Positions 21,867 to 32,450 are shown, counted from the first letter of the stretch. The stretch: 64,000 nt of DNA from Isochrysis galbana (GCA_018136815.1 CM030938.1:780128-844127), one strand, 5' to 3'. Numbers and translations are program-made. Notes: generated by a model from the letters alone, not told the origin.

Positions 21867-22030
21867 CGGCGGCGGCGGCGGCCTTCCCCCCCCCGCCCCT
21901 CTCCCCCCCTTCAGCCCCCCCCCCCCTCCCCCCCCCTTTTCTCTTCTCTCTTCCCCCCCTTTCTTCTCTCTCCTCCCCCCCTCTTCTCCCCCTTCTCTCT
22001 CTCCCCCCCCCCCCCCCGGCGCCCCACACC
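21867..22030. repeat. C/T-rich low-complexity tract
   Basis: Runs of C with CT interruptions (for example poly-C at about 22004-22018). On the coding strand of the minus gene this is a purine tract, unlike the pyrimidine tracts in front of most other genes here. Confidence 0.8.
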
Positions 22031-23909
22031 CCCGCGCCCCCCCCACCGCTCGGCGCTCCTACCGTTAAAAAAGACCCTTAGTACTTAGAGAGCGCGCGCC
22101 ACAGAGAGAGCGCCGCCGATGGATGAGTTGAGTAGTAAAGGATAATAGATCATGGTAGTAGTAGTAGTAGTATATCCTAGCCTAGCCAACCCCACTAGCT
22201 GATTGGTACTTGGACGTCACGTTTCAGTCCCGGAATCCCGCCATGCCTGACGAGCCAGGTGTCCGAGTGATACTGTGGGGCGGGGGCACTGCCCCGTCCC
22301 CTCGATATTTGTCCCCCCCAAGTGCACGCACCGACCCCGCGCACCCCAGCGCGTCCTCTCCGCCTCGAGTCCACGCTGGGCGAAAACCCCTTTCGGGTAA
22401 AAACAACGCAGGGGGGGGGGGGGGCACTCGTGAAATAGGAGCCCGGAGCGCTAAACTCTCTCGCCGGAGCGGGAGCGAGTGCCACAAAGACAAAGACGCG
22501 CAGCAAGATGCGCCACACCACAATAACTTATAGCCAATAGCCAACCAAAAGGCCTGCCTCCCCCCTGCCCCTCCCCCGAAGCCAGACCCAAGGTAGTGCA
22601 CATGGGTTGACCCCCCGAAACCGAACAAAAAGGAACGAGGGGGGAGCGGAAAGGAGAGTGAGGGGGAGGCAAGGGCGATGTGCGATGTCGATGGAGAAAC
22701 CTGCGGAAAGGATGGTGGGTAGTAACAGTAGTAGGCATCTTCATCTTAAAGAATATTTTTTCCAGCCATCAGTGCACCCGACATGGGAGGGCACTTCACA
22801 ACCATCAATCTTCAACGAGCCTCAGCCGGAGATCATGAACCACATTTTAATGATCTCGGAACGGGCGCACAAAGTACAAAGTGCACAATGGCATCGACAA
22901 TGTCAAGAAGTGGCAAACACCGCCCATTCGCCTATCTGGGTACTAGAAAGCACAAGCAGCAAGACTTCAATCGACCACAACTACAGCAAGCCCAGGCCGA
23001 CAGAACCACCTACAACCGACTTACTACCGCCGCCAGGCTAGCTATGCAGGTACCGCACTGGGTGAAGCTCACCCTTCACTGCTCGGCCTTGTCGCTTGTC
23101 GAGTTGGTCATTCAACGGGCGGCAAGTGCGCGCGACTGCGTCCTGGTCGTCCACGCTCAGCAAGTCGAGCACCTGCGCAGCGCGTCCTGCGGCAGCTCGC
23201 TCGGCCAATCGGCCAGAGGGAACGCCGCCGCCGCTATCGGACGAGGGCGCCTCGCGCCTCGCGGCCGGGCGTTTTCTTGTCGCCGGGGTGCGGCCGACGA
23301 CGGTCGAACAAGTGTGCAAGAGTGGAAGGATCCAGCGGAGTGGAAGGATCCGGCGGCGGGCGGGAGGGCTTCCGTCGCGCGTCGGCTTGCTCGGCCAGCT
23401 GGCAGTTGGCAGCCGGATTGCGCGAGTGCGGGGGGCGCCCAATGCCATGCTGGGGTGAGTTCACTCCAAGCAGCATCGCCGCGCGTAGACACCATGGGCG
23501 GGGGGTAAAAAAAGGCATGAATAACCAAATGACAAATGAAACGTGCCATGCTCGCAATGTTGAATGTTGAGATTGAGAGGGAAAAGTTTATGGAAGAAAG
23601 ATGTTATATGTTATATCGGCTCGACTAGAGAGGGTGAGCCGGCTTCCAAGGTGGTACCAAATGTGGATGAGGCAAAAGACCTACCCCCGCCCTAGAGCGC
23701 GGATGCGCCTGAACGACAGATAGGTGAGGTACCTACCGGTATTGGTGGCTCACGCCCTTGATATACTAGTAGTATTATCAGTATCAATGCATACTACTTC
23801 TACTTCTACTTCTACTAGTATCTATAGTATATTGATATTGATATCGAGTAATTGAGATGCTACTACTACATTATTCCACAACATGCAACGTCCACCCAAG
23901 CATGGCTCT
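22031..23909. other. Spacer; weak ORFs, microsatellites, no firm gene
   Basis: Contains a (TAG)n run at about 22150-22170, a G-run at about 22411-22423, and short TACTTC repeats at 23790-23820. Open frames on both strands at 22783-23508 (+) and 23038-23448 (-) overlap and have no recognised domain. A GGATCC-containing 16-bp duplication lies near 23325-23355. Confidence 0.4.
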
Positions 23910-24578
23910 TCACTCGTCGAAGGTCACTTGCCACTCTGGTGGGCCGCCCGCCCCCTCCTCGTCGTCGGAGTCGCCGCTCTCGTCCTGTTTTCCACGTTGC
24001 ACAACTGACCCATCCGGATTGAGACTGCGCATTTGTCTCAGGCCCACGCGCGAGTGCGGCAAGTGGGATGTGGAAATCTCGGTGATGAATTTGGCCCCCT
24101 CTCGAGGTGCTTCGGGAAATGCAGCCCAAGTCGCAAAGTGATGCAGGACAATCGCACAGGCAGCATTCACATTCAAGGAAGCAGTGGCAGGCGAGTGCTG
24201 GGGTACATACACAAACTCGTCGCAAACCGCTAGTTGTGGTGGTGTCAGGCCCTGCCCCTCGTTCCCCACGATGAATGCGTGTACACCCGAGAATGGGTGC
24301 GTGTGGACAGGCTTCGCATCCTCTGTGATCTCAATCCCCGTAATCGTCGCTCTGCAGACGTTGCGCAAGTACGTGATAGCGTCGTCCAGCTTGCTGAAAT
24401 GGCTGAAGCGCAGATGGCTGCCGCACCCCTGTGCTCCGTGCGAGGAGAGCTTCTGGGCGCCAACGACCACGACCTCAGCCACGCCCATGGCTGCAGCCGT
24501 CCGCAATATGCTGCCGAAATTGCGCTTCTTTGACACGTTGTGAAGGACGAGGTAGCACTTCGCTTTCTCAGCGTCCAT
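23910..24578 (-). CDS. SpoU/TrmH-family RNA 2'-O-methyltransferase
   Basis: SPOUT-class methyltransferase that transfers a methyl group from SAM to a ribose 2'-OH in tRNA or rRNA. The 222-residue protein starts at ATG 24578; the frame extends upstream only through Leu/Pro/Ser repeats encoded by a simple-sequence tract. Motif 1 is NFGSILRTAAAMG (about residues 20-32), motif 2 FIVGNEGQGLTPPQL (mid-protein), and motif 3 SLNVNAACAIVLHHF, which together form the trefoil-knot SAM site. The Asn and Arg of motif 1 and the Asn of motif 3 are present. The acidic tail (ESGDSDDEEGAG) is family-atypical but common in eukaryotic versions. The RNA target and compartment cannot be read from sequence; no clear transit peptide is visible. 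Single exon. Confidence 0.9.
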   Translation of the reverse strand: MDAEKAKCYLVLHNVSKKRNFGSILRTAAAMGVAEVVVVGAQKLSSHGAQGCGSHLRFSHFSKLDDAITYLRNVCRATITGIEITEDAKPVHTHPFSGVHAFIVGNEGQGLTPPQLAVCDEFVYVPQHSPATASLNVNAACAIVLHHFATWAAFPEAPREGAKFITEISTSHLPHSRVGLRQMRSLNPDGSVVQRGKQDESGDSDDEEGAGGPPEWQVTFDE

Positions 24579-24593
24579 GCCGGTGGGCGGCAC

Positions 24594-24725
24594 GTCGGCG
24601 ATGGAGAGAGGGGGGAAGATGGGGGGGGAGGGGGAGGGGAGGGGAGAGAGGGGAGGGAGAGAGGGAGGGAGGGAGGGAGGGAGGGAAGGAGGGAGGGAGG
24701 GAGGGAGGGAGAGAGAGAGAGAGCA
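24594..24725. repeat. GGGA/GAGA tract upstream of the SpoU gene
   Basis: (GGGAGGGA)n and (GA)n on the + strand, so a pyrimidine tract on the coding strand, directly abutting the SpoU ATG. Confidence 0.9.
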
Positions 24726-25600
24726 GAGCGTGAAGGAGACCGACCGGGGCCGCGAAAGCCAAGTCACGTAACAAAAAAACTGCAAGAAAAAAAAACCGCG
24801 GCGCGAGGCGTGCCAACGTCGTTTTCTTTTACCAACGTCGTTTTCTTTTATACCTCTCGTGCCACTGTATCACTGTATGAAGGCACGCCAGATGCATAAA
24901 AAGTACTCTCTCAAGACGGTTGAGATACGCCGCAATCGTGCTGAAGGCCGCCTCATCTTTGACTTTGATGTCGCGGTCGACCGTCGACCGGGATACCGGG
25001 ATGACGGAGGATGACGGAGATGATGATGGACGACCCTTGATGGGAAATATACGGTGCGGGGGCCTACAAACACAAACCTAGAACCTAGATCTTAGATGTG
25101 AAGAGCAGAGGGTGTGGTCTAGAAAGGCAGTAAAAACAGCTGTTTTTGGGAATCGGAATCGAGAAAGAAAGGTAAAAAACCATGCGGCGAAGAACAGTGG
25201 GGCCAAATACAAATACAAATACCGCAAAGGGGCCTTTCCCCCCCGCCGCGCGGAACGCCTCCGCCTCCGCTCCTCCGCGTCATCGGCATATACGTAGGCG
25301 CCGCCGCCGCCGCTGCCGCTGCAGCGGCCCCCTCCCCTCCCCCCGGCCGACGGCGAGCCGCTCGGTGTTCAATCAACCCCAACCCCGCGCGCGAGTAGCG
25401 ATCCGCGCGCCTGGTTGGGCCAGCTAGCAGCTAGCCAGTAGGCAACGACACCGACACAGCGACAGCCACGGCGACGGCGCAGATCGCAAGGTTGCGCCTG
25501 CACCTGGTCAAGCCCGCCATTCCATCACTTTCCGCCGCTCCCGCCGCGCCTCCCGCCGATCCATTCCCTTCGCCGTCTCCTCGCATATCGAGCCAGTGGT
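24726..25600. other. Spacer; short duplications, no gene recognised
   Basis: A 20-bp tandem duplication (CCAACGTCGTTTTCTTTTA) lies at about 24820-24860. CCG/GCC-rich DNA occurs at 25290-25330. No recognisable coding or RNA gene. Confidence 0.4.
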
Positions 25601-26080
25601 CCTGCTCGATCCGTCAGCCGTTAGGGAGGTTTTCCCACTGCAGGCTGTAGGAGGGGTCTCGAGTCTCGAGGTGCCCTTGGGGTGGGAGGGTTTCCCACTG
25701 TAGGAGGGAGGAGGGGCTCTCAAAGACCCCCTGCATGATCCGCAGAGAATATGGTGGCAGCTTGTTCGGAGCCAGTGCTCGGCACCCCGCGCGCTCGCGC
25801 GGGCGTGGTTTGGAGGGGCTGTGAGCTGTGAGAGGGCTTTGTGACGAGCCGCGAGCCGCCTCCGCCCTCCGCCTCGGGCGGCGCGGGGCGTCCCAGGTAG
25901 GTGGGGCGCAGTGGCGAGGGTCGCCTGGGGCTCGGGAGCGGTCGGGGCACGCTCCATGGGTCAAACTATCAATAGTATATCCGCCTCCCCCATGTGGTGA
26001 ACTAAGTAGCCGCTAAGTGTAAACTTAGTACTTAGTTGGCCTCCCCCGCATGAGAACTAAGTATAAACTTAGTTGCCCCC
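25600..26080. repeat. Palindrome-ended dispersed repeat, copy 3, nested ends
   Basis: It begins with a ~67-bp tandem duplication (GTTTCCCACTGTAGGAGG-type, 25625-25735). GC-rich family sequence follows, ending GCACGCTCCATGGGTC and the short palindrome ACTATCAATAGT (25965-25976). Two further palindromic ends are stacked to the right: AACTAAGTA...TACTTAGTT spanning 26000-26037, and AACTAAGTATAAACTTAGTT at 26055-26074. This looks like several ends inserted next to one another. Confidence 0.6.
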
Positions 26081-26472
26081 GTTTGAGAATGCATAAGCTC
26101 CCAGGAGCAAGTTAGACCGCTAAGGCGCACGGGCGTTCGAATACGAGCGCAAAACAAGCGACAAGATAAGCGCGTTACGCGTTCCTTTTTTGGCTACCTC
26201 GATGGCCCTACTACCTGCAGCTTCGCCTGGCCTACGTTGCGCGTGTCCACCCTACCTTCGGCCCCAAAGGGCAAACGGATGGATGAGGACGAGATGGGAC
26301 AAATCAGCAGATGCTGAATTTCAGGAGGAAGAGGTGAGAGGAGAGTGCAACTAACATGCTGGAAACTCCGGCACGGCCAGAGGCACCCTTCGCTTCTCCT
26401 TTGCACCTAGCCTTCCATGTATTTCCATGTTTAGTCCCCGAAGCAACAGCAGGAGTCGAAACCCCGGACCGC
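26081..26472. other. 3' flank of the DUF1415-like gene
   Basis: About 390 bp without a recognised feature. It would contain the 3' UTR of the minus-strand gene that ends at 26473. Confidence 0.4.
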
Positions 26473-27517
26473 CTACATATCTTGCAGTAACGAAGTTAAC
26501 GTCCCATCTCCATTCGCGAACAGATCCTCGTTATCCAGATAGATGTGTACGGTAGGCACAGGAGAACGTAATCGCTCAGTCAGGGCAAGAGGATGGTAGG
26601 CGTTCACGGCGATCTTTGAGGACACTAAGTACCTCAGGCCGGAGCGGATGAGCAGCGAGAAGTCGTCAAACATCTCATAATTGGAGAAGGACGGTGCCAG
26701 GAAGAGGGCTGCCCCGCCTGCGTCGCAAATGGTGTGGACAGAGTCACGCGCGGATGGGGCTGGAAGAGGCCGTGCGCACAACGCAACTCGGCGAGGGGAT
26801 CGCAAGGGCGAGAGTAGTGTGCGAGCCAACTGGCTTGTGGCCCGTGGCCTTGGGGCGCGGACCCGATCCGTCTTGTAGATAGTCCGCTTCGGCGACCAAC
26901 GTCCAGAAGTCGCGGTGCATCTCCTGGACCGTGGGGGCAAACGTGACGGCTGAGGATTTGGTGTGGAGCAATGAGCGGCCCAAAGCGACAAACGCAGCAT
27001 CATCCGCGATCTCATCGTCATTGCCCGGTTGGACGTCGGCAATCTCGCAGGCCATGAGCTGCGCAGTGAACCAGTCCATCATCGACTCCAGCGCACTCTC
27101 GCGACTGCCATGAGGGCTGCTCTCGCCGCCCGGGATGGCGGCCGCGAGAGGCGCGTCAGAGGTTGGCTCCACGCGCACCGAGATGGCAGCAGAGCCCGCG
27201 TGCGGAAGAGGCTCAGCGGTGACGGTACACGAGTGACCCCCAAAGAGCTGTGAGCAACTCCGGATGTATTCGAGCAGCAGATCCTCGTCGGTACAGCCTG
27301 TGAGGGCGAGCGTGGCCTCTCGAGGCTCGAGAGACTGCTGAGACTCGACAACCTCTCGCCAGAAGGCAGCGATAGCAGCGGAAGCGGTTGCTTGGTTGGC
27401 GGCGCAGAGAGGAGGGACGACGCGTGAGGATGACACACGACTGCAACCACACCCAACCACGTGAGCCCTTGCCGCCCACGCTGTTAGAAGCACTGCGAGG
27501 GTCGACTTGGCCACCAT
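26473..27517 (-). CDS. DUF1415-like protein with N-terminal signal sequence
   Basis: Two exons, 27517-26863 and 26717-26473, joined across a GT...AG intron with matching phase 1, give 299 residues. The N-terminus MVAKSTLAVLLTAWAARAHV looks like a signal peptide, or the first part of a bipartite plastid presequence. The C-terminal exon reads FLAPSFSNYEMFDDFSLL, IAVNAYHPLAL and RSPVPTVHIYLDNEDL. These line up with the DUF1415 pattern (pro-acidic 'F.DFNDLL', 'ASFHP' and 'NRSPxPxLHLLRE'), and FWTLVAEADYL before the intron fits the helix preceding it. The bacterial family has no established biochemical role, so none is claimed. Identification rests on pattern resemblance. Confidence 0.6.
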
Positions 27518-28724
27518 GGCGGCCGCCGAGGGTCAGGACCTCGCACACGCGCGGGCAACCCTCCGTGGGAATTCAATGATTCGTGGATTCTTTTACGTAT
27601 CCGCGACCCCCTCCCTCCCCCCGCGCGCGCCCCAGGGCCTCTCTCCCTCAGGGCTCGGGGCGTGCCCCTCCCTCTTTTTTAATTTGTACCACGCGTCGAG
27701 TCCATAGTCGCCACTAAGGGAGTAAAGAGTAAAGAGGAAAGTACTTTTTGCTTCCCAGTAAAGAGTAAAGTACCTTTTGCTTCCCAAGTAGCAATGAGAA
27801 TTCACGAATGTCGCTCTACCAAAGGACATCTGAGGATTGGGAGCAAAGGGTACTTCACAAAAGTGTAGCTTTGGAGCCGCTGAGGTATAAGAGCGCCCGT
27901 ACGGCGGCGCTGGGAAATGAGTTGCCCCACACAATCCACAATCCATAATCCATAATCCATTATCCACAATCCCCCCGTGTGCACACCGTGTGCGTTTGAT
28001 TTTGTGATTTGCTCGTGATACTGTTAGTCTGCTCATGTTAGTGTGCCCCGTGCCCTGTGTCTGTGTGGTGTGTGGTTAGTGGTCAGTGGCTCAGTGGCAC
28101 TGGCACTGATCAACTGATCAGTGGTCAGTGGCCCCCTTTTGGTATCTTTAGACGCTTGACGCGCGATGAGGTAAGAAGGTAAGAAGTAAGCGGGGATGCG
28201 CGGCGCGGCGCGCCGCGGTCTCATGTCTCATCCTCAAGCCACAGGGGGCCGCGCTGCGGGGCCTCCTTGCGAACCTGTGTCTTGAGCTGATAGCGCTGAT
28301 AAATCCGCCTAAATCTAAACCCAAATCCAAATCCTAAATCCTGCTACCAGCTATATCTCCCGCCTTAGCCCCTGCCCCACTGCCCCACTGCCCCACCCAC
28401 TTGCCACTTGCCACTTGTCGCCTGTGCCACCTGCTGTATCTTGCGATCTTGCGATCTCTCGCCTCACCCCTCTCCACCTGTACCTCCCGCCTCCACCTCG
28501 CCCCTCCCCCTTCCCCCACCCGTATCTCACCCGCCTTGCCCCGCCCCCCCCCCCCCTTCTCCCTCCCGCCTCGCCCCCCCCCCCCCCCCCCCCCTTCCCT
28601 GTATCTCCCGCCTCCCGCCTCAACTTCAACTCGACCTCAACCTCCCCCCCGGTATCTCCCGCTTCCCCCCCCCGGTATCTCCCGCCTCCCCCCCCCCGTA
28701 TCCCCCCCCCTTTATCCGAGACCG
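27518..28724. other. Divergent intergenic region with C-rich tracts
   Basis: Lies between the DUF1415-like gene (-) and the GT25 gene (+). It holds a duplicated GTAAAGAGTAAAG...TTTTGCTTCCCA unit (27718-27788), an ATCCATA/ATCCACA run (27935-27975), repeats of CAGTGG words (28070-28130), and a long pyrimidine stretch with poly-C blocks (28440-28715) directly before the GT25 ATG. The ORFs across the pyrimidine stretch are artefacts. Confidence 0.5.
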
Positions 28725-30110
28725 ATGGCGGCCCCCCTCGCCTCCCCCTTCGCCCCCCTCCCCCTCCTCGCCGCTCTGCTGCTCGCGCTCGCGGGCAGCG
28801 TGCGGGCGGAGCGGCGGCTTCCTTCAGCACTCGTCATCAATCTTCCCCGCCACCCACACCGCTTTGACGCCGTCAAGGCAGAGATTCACTCTCAACCCGG
28901 CCAACTCCGCTTCGAGCGCTTTGCGGCGGTCGATGGCCGCCTTCTCTCTCGGGAAGAGAAGAAGGCCAACGTGACAGCGATGGGCAGGGTGCTCCTCACG
29001 CCTGGAATGATCGGATGCTACCTCTCCCATCGTAAATGCTGGCTCGAGACCCTCCGCCGAGCCACGCCAGTCATCGTCTTTGAGGACGACGTGATCCTCA
29101 TGCCGGACTTCTGCAAGCGGCTGCGACAGGCGATGGACGAGCTTCCCGACGGGTGGGATGTGCTGCTACTGGGGGCCTTTGGATGCGTGCATCCCGACGG
29201 CGTCTACGGCCCCGGGGGCATCTTTCGCCTCTTTGGCTGGATGGGTGGAGGGACGAGGAAGACGCGCAAATTGGAGGGCAAGGCGGGCCTGCACGTGCCG
29301 TGGCGGCCGTACGGCACCCACGCGTACGTCGTCTCGCCGTCGGGAGCGCGCAAGCTGCTGGAAGCGTGCCCGCGCGCCAACTTCCACGTCGACAACGTGG
29401 CATGGGGTGTGCGCGCGCTCCGACTCTACTGCGTCCATCCGCTGATGGCCAAGCAGGTGGAGGCAGGCCTTGCGCTCGCTCCCTATTCAGCGCCCAATCC
29501 ATCCGCTGCTCCTTCCAGTCGGTGCCACCGCCTTCCCCCCTCTCCCACCCACAGCGACCGCATGTGCCGCCTGATTCACCGCGCGATGGCCGCTGACCCT
29601 TTCCTCCCTCCCCGCCCTCCCAACTGTTCTTTGGGCTGCTGTCAGACCCATTCCGACACGACCGTCGGCGGGCTGAGCGGCGAGGAGTGGATCCCCAAAT
29701 TTTTCAGACAGGCGCGCCCCACCCCACCCCACATGTGCTAAAGTTTGAGTCTGTGACTTCGCCTGCGGCACTGCGGGCGCGCTGTGCCTCCCCCCCCCTC
29801 CCGCAGCCCCTTCCCCCCCCCGTGTGCCCCTTCAAAGCGCGCTTAGAGCGGCGCGCTCTCGCGTTCAATGCATTAGGTGGACAACTACACGGGTGTCTCC
29901 TTCTCATGGGCATGGAACACGCCAGTCATCCGGCTGGCGCCTACGCCCTTCCTGCTGACAGTTGGGCGCGCGTTTGGCTCGGGCTGCATCGCGCTCGCGC
30001 TGGCTATCCTCCATGCCGCCCTTACCCACTCACTCATGGCGTTGTATGCTTGGGGGGTCTATGCCGTCGCGTTCGGTGCCACCATCCGCTTGCTCTCGTC
30101 GCTTCGCTGA
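28725..30110 (+). CDS. Glycosyltransferase family 25 protein
   Basis: Predicted secretory-pathway glycosyltransferase (GT25; relatives include LPS galactosyltransferases and collagen galactosyltransferases). The ATG at 28725 begins a signal sequence or anchor (PLPLLAALLLALAGSVRAE). Then come VINLPRHPHRFDAV (near residue 38), the hallmark GMIGCYLSHRKCW, VIVFEDDVILMPDFC with the acidic EDD, GWDVLLLGAF, and YGTHAYVVSPSGARKLLEA. Exon 1 is 28725-29456. Intron 1 (29457-29645) is GT-AG and 189 nt, with no stop in frame. Exon 2 (29646-29711) encodes SDTTVGGLSGEEWIPKFF. I propose a GC-AG intron 29712-29876 and exon 3 29877-30110 (VDNYTGVSFSWAWNTPVI, then a hydrophobic C-terminus), giving 343 residues. 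If the GC donor is wrong, translation stops at 29741 with 275 residues. Confidence 0.85.
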
Positions 30111-31423
30111 CCGCCGTGGACCGCTCACGGTGCAGTGCAGTCCACATTTGACGGATGACGCGCCTGCTGGCGGCGGATGACGCGCCTGCCTGCGGTGGTC
30201 TGACCCTCGGCCAGCATTCTGCGTAGGGTGGCGAGAACATCTCCTCGAACTCCCAGCCCCTCACCCTTGTCCACATCCTGCGTGCATCTCATCCATCACC
30301 AAAACTATGCTGGGCGCCCCGGGGGTGAAACGCGCACCTGGAGCACATGGAACGCTGGCGAGCTGTTTTCAATCCCAACAGTCGCGGAGAAACGACGGTC
30401 GCGGCGAAGCGTTCTGGCATGCGTTGAGCTCGTCTCGATGAGAGACATGATGATGGGCAAGCCAGTCGACCACAGCCCTCGCTCCCCTCACTGATTGGCG
30501 GGCCTGAGTCGGGCCGAGACCAGAGATGGAAGAGGAAGACAACGCTCAACACAGTTCATTGACGTGATTACGTGATTCTTGTCGTTTGCGTTTGCATTTT
30601 GTATCCTATATTCACACTGCGCCATGTCATAGTCATAGCCTCTTCTACGTTGGCTATGTCTTGCGCGGACAAATTACACATGTCAGCTTGTGAGAGTGAC
30701 AGTATTCAGCAGTGCATGCGCGGTTGTAAGTGATTTATCATTTCTTCATGGCTCTGAAAAAAATCTGAAGATTCTAGGCTATATACCTACTACAAGTCCC
30801 GTATATGTTAGGGCGGTCAAACACAATGCTTTAACTTCTAAGGGTGTAAACATGAAAAAGTCAAGATTGAGGAAATACCGGCAGTTAACTGCTTGGCCCG
30901 GGCTCCGCGGGGGTTTATTTTTATATGGTTTCTTATGAGCATACTAATACTAAAAAAACATCTGAAGAATCTGGGCCACACACCTACTATTGCCTGGATC
31001 TCCCTTCACCATTAACAACGCCCTTAACTTCCCTCCCCCCAACTCTTTCCCTGCCCCCCTTCGTTCCTTTTTCTTCGGTTTCCGGGATCCGGCCCTGGTG
31101 CTCTCTATCTAGGGCCTGGTTCGGAGCGTGGGGGCCGGGCAGGCCTTTTGAAATGTCACTTTTGGAGATCGCGCCTGCTTAGGTTCGCGGTGGTTGTGTG
31201 TGTTTCTTATGTCCTGCATTGTTCTTGGGTGTTCCCTGAGGTCGTTATGTACCGGGTCTATTCGCCCCCGCTGCGTTCCTCTCTGTTTTCTTCGACAACG
31301 TGTGCTATCCTTAGCTTGGTCGCTAGCTCCGCTAGCTCCTCACTAGGTTTTAGCCCACCCTTGTTGTTTATGCTGTAAGCGGGTCGTAGGTCACTTATGT
31401 CTATCCTCTTTTTGGGTTGTCTC
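30111..31423. other. Repeat-derived spacer with LINE-like fragments
   Basis: Two copies of an A-run plus TCTGAAGAWTCT/GGC block lie at about 30755-30790 and 30950-30990 (third copy at 2632). Pyrimidine-rich DNA at about 31010-31090 resembles 2760-2860. On the minus strand, 31410-31270 has a coding-like fragment (DISDLRPAYSINNKGG, then ELAELATKLRIAHVVEE) consistent with a decayed retroelement protein, family uncertain. No host gene is recognised. Confidence 0.35.
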
Positions 31424-31441
31424 AACTAAGTTTATACTTAG
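31424..31441. repeat. Palindromic repeat end
   Basis: AACTAAGTTTATACTTAG is self-complementary around TTTA. It sits at the junction between the LINE-like fragment and GC-rich repeat DNA, next to GCCCATGGGG. It is the same terminal palindrome as at 26055, 42303, 54955 and 55896. Confidence 0.7.
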
Positions 31442-31654
31442 CTCGCCCATGGGGGGGCACGAGCCCCCCCCTCTCTCCACTCCTCCCCTGCCATGGGGGA
31501 GGAACCACCCATCCTCCTGGCATGCCTGATGGCTTGCCAGGAGGCCACTGCCCTGCTGACCCTCTCTCCCACTGACAGGCTCGCCTGATTCGCCCATCCT
31601 GGCCCGGCGTGGCCAGCCCATTGCTCCAACCCCTCCTCCCCCCCTGTTTGACAG

Positions 31655-31880
31655 GCAGACAGGTGCAGCGTGGGGGCCCCTGAGGCTCAGGAGCGCCAGC
31701 GAGGGAGAGGCAGGGGAGGCCAGGGCCCAGCCCCAGCCTCCTCTGCCCCCTACCCCCTGCCCCCTGAGCTGGCCTCCATGAGCCTCCAGGGTCGCCAATG
31801 GGCAGCCGCAGGCCTGCCGCAGGCGCGCCATCGCGCGTGCCGCAGGAGAGGGGAGAGAGAGCGCGGAGAAGGGGGTGGGC
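31655..31880 (-). repeat. GC-rich dispersed repeat (SINE-like), copy 1
   Basis: Reverse complement of 40735-40960. Shared landmarks include CCTGCGGCACGCGCGATGG, CAGCTC..GGGGGCAG, GGCTGGGCCCTGG, and CTCGCTGGCGCTCCTGAGCC read in the opposite direction. Shorter related pieces are at 32335-32425 and 55450-55680. No RNA polymerase III box B is recognised, so SINE status is only a suggestion. Confidence 0.65.
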
Positions 31881-32222
31881 GTCGGAGAAGTAATCACTCT
31901 GTTCGAGGAGGCCACGCATCTCGAGGAGGCCACGCAGCTCGAGGAGGCCACGCAGCTCGAGGAGGCCACGCAGCTCGAGGAGGAGAAGAAGGAGCAGGCC
32001 GATACCATCGAGGCGCCCGCTGCAACCGAGGCGAAGGAAAAGGAGGATGAGAAGAAGACGGAAGATGAGAAGACGGGAGAGAATACATCCGACGCACCCG
32101 CCACCGAGATCTTGACTCCTTTGGAGGTTGCCACGCAGCTGGAGGAAGAGGCCACGCAGCTCGAGGAGGAGTCCGCGGAGACCGCAGCCGAGAAGACCTC
32201 CGCGGAGCTCGCGGGGAAGTAA
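31875..32222 (+). CDS. Acidic repeat ORF lacking an ATG, possible exon
   Basis: A 116-codon open frame to a TAA at 32220-32222. The first methionine-like codon is GTG, so if real this is an internal or last exon. An 18-bp unit coding EEATQL is repeated four times at the start and twice more near the end. The rest is Lys/Glu/Thr/Ala-rich (EKEDEKKTEDEKTGEN). Codon choice is typical of genes here, unlike simple-sequence ORFs. It is bracketed by inverted copies of the GC-rich repeat (31655-31880 and 32335-32425). Function unknown; a captured gene fragment is one reading. Confidence 0.3.
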   Translation: MGVGEVITLFEEATHLEEATQLEEATQLEEATQLEEEKKEQADTIEAPAATEAKEKEDEKKTEDEKTGENTSDAPATEILTPLEVATQLEEEATQLEEESAETAAEKTSAELAGK

Positions 32223-32334
32223 CCTTTCTTCGCGCCACAGATCGTGTCGTTTTTTTGTCTTTATTTTATCGTCATTCTCTTCGTTCTCCTGCGGACGCGT
32301 GATGCCTCCACTGCCCCCTGTAGGGACCCCCTAG

Positions 32335-32450
32335 AGAGACCCCCTAGAGGGGGGAGCTCAGGGGGCAGTGGAGGCTGGGGCTTTACCCATGGCCTCTCCT
32401 GCCTCTCCCTTGGGAGCCAGGGATAGTCGCGGGGGGGGGGGGGGGGGGGG
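32335..32450 (+). repeat. GC-rich dispersed repeat fragment and G-run
   Basis: GAGCTCAGGGGGCAGTGG and GAGGCTGGGGC match 55550-55580 and, inverted, 31730-31770. A poly-G run of about 20 bp at 32431-32450 ends the block. Confidence 0.6.

Noticed and set aside
22783-23508. 241-codon ATG-initiated plus-strand ORF, and an antisense ORF at 23038-23448
   Set aside because: No domain, both strands open over the same GC-rich stretch, and an Ala/Arg-rich second half. Not enough to call either a gene.
26120-26145. tRNA-like GTTCGA words (also near 41770 and 56150)
   Set aside because: No cloverleaf arms could be found around them by eye.
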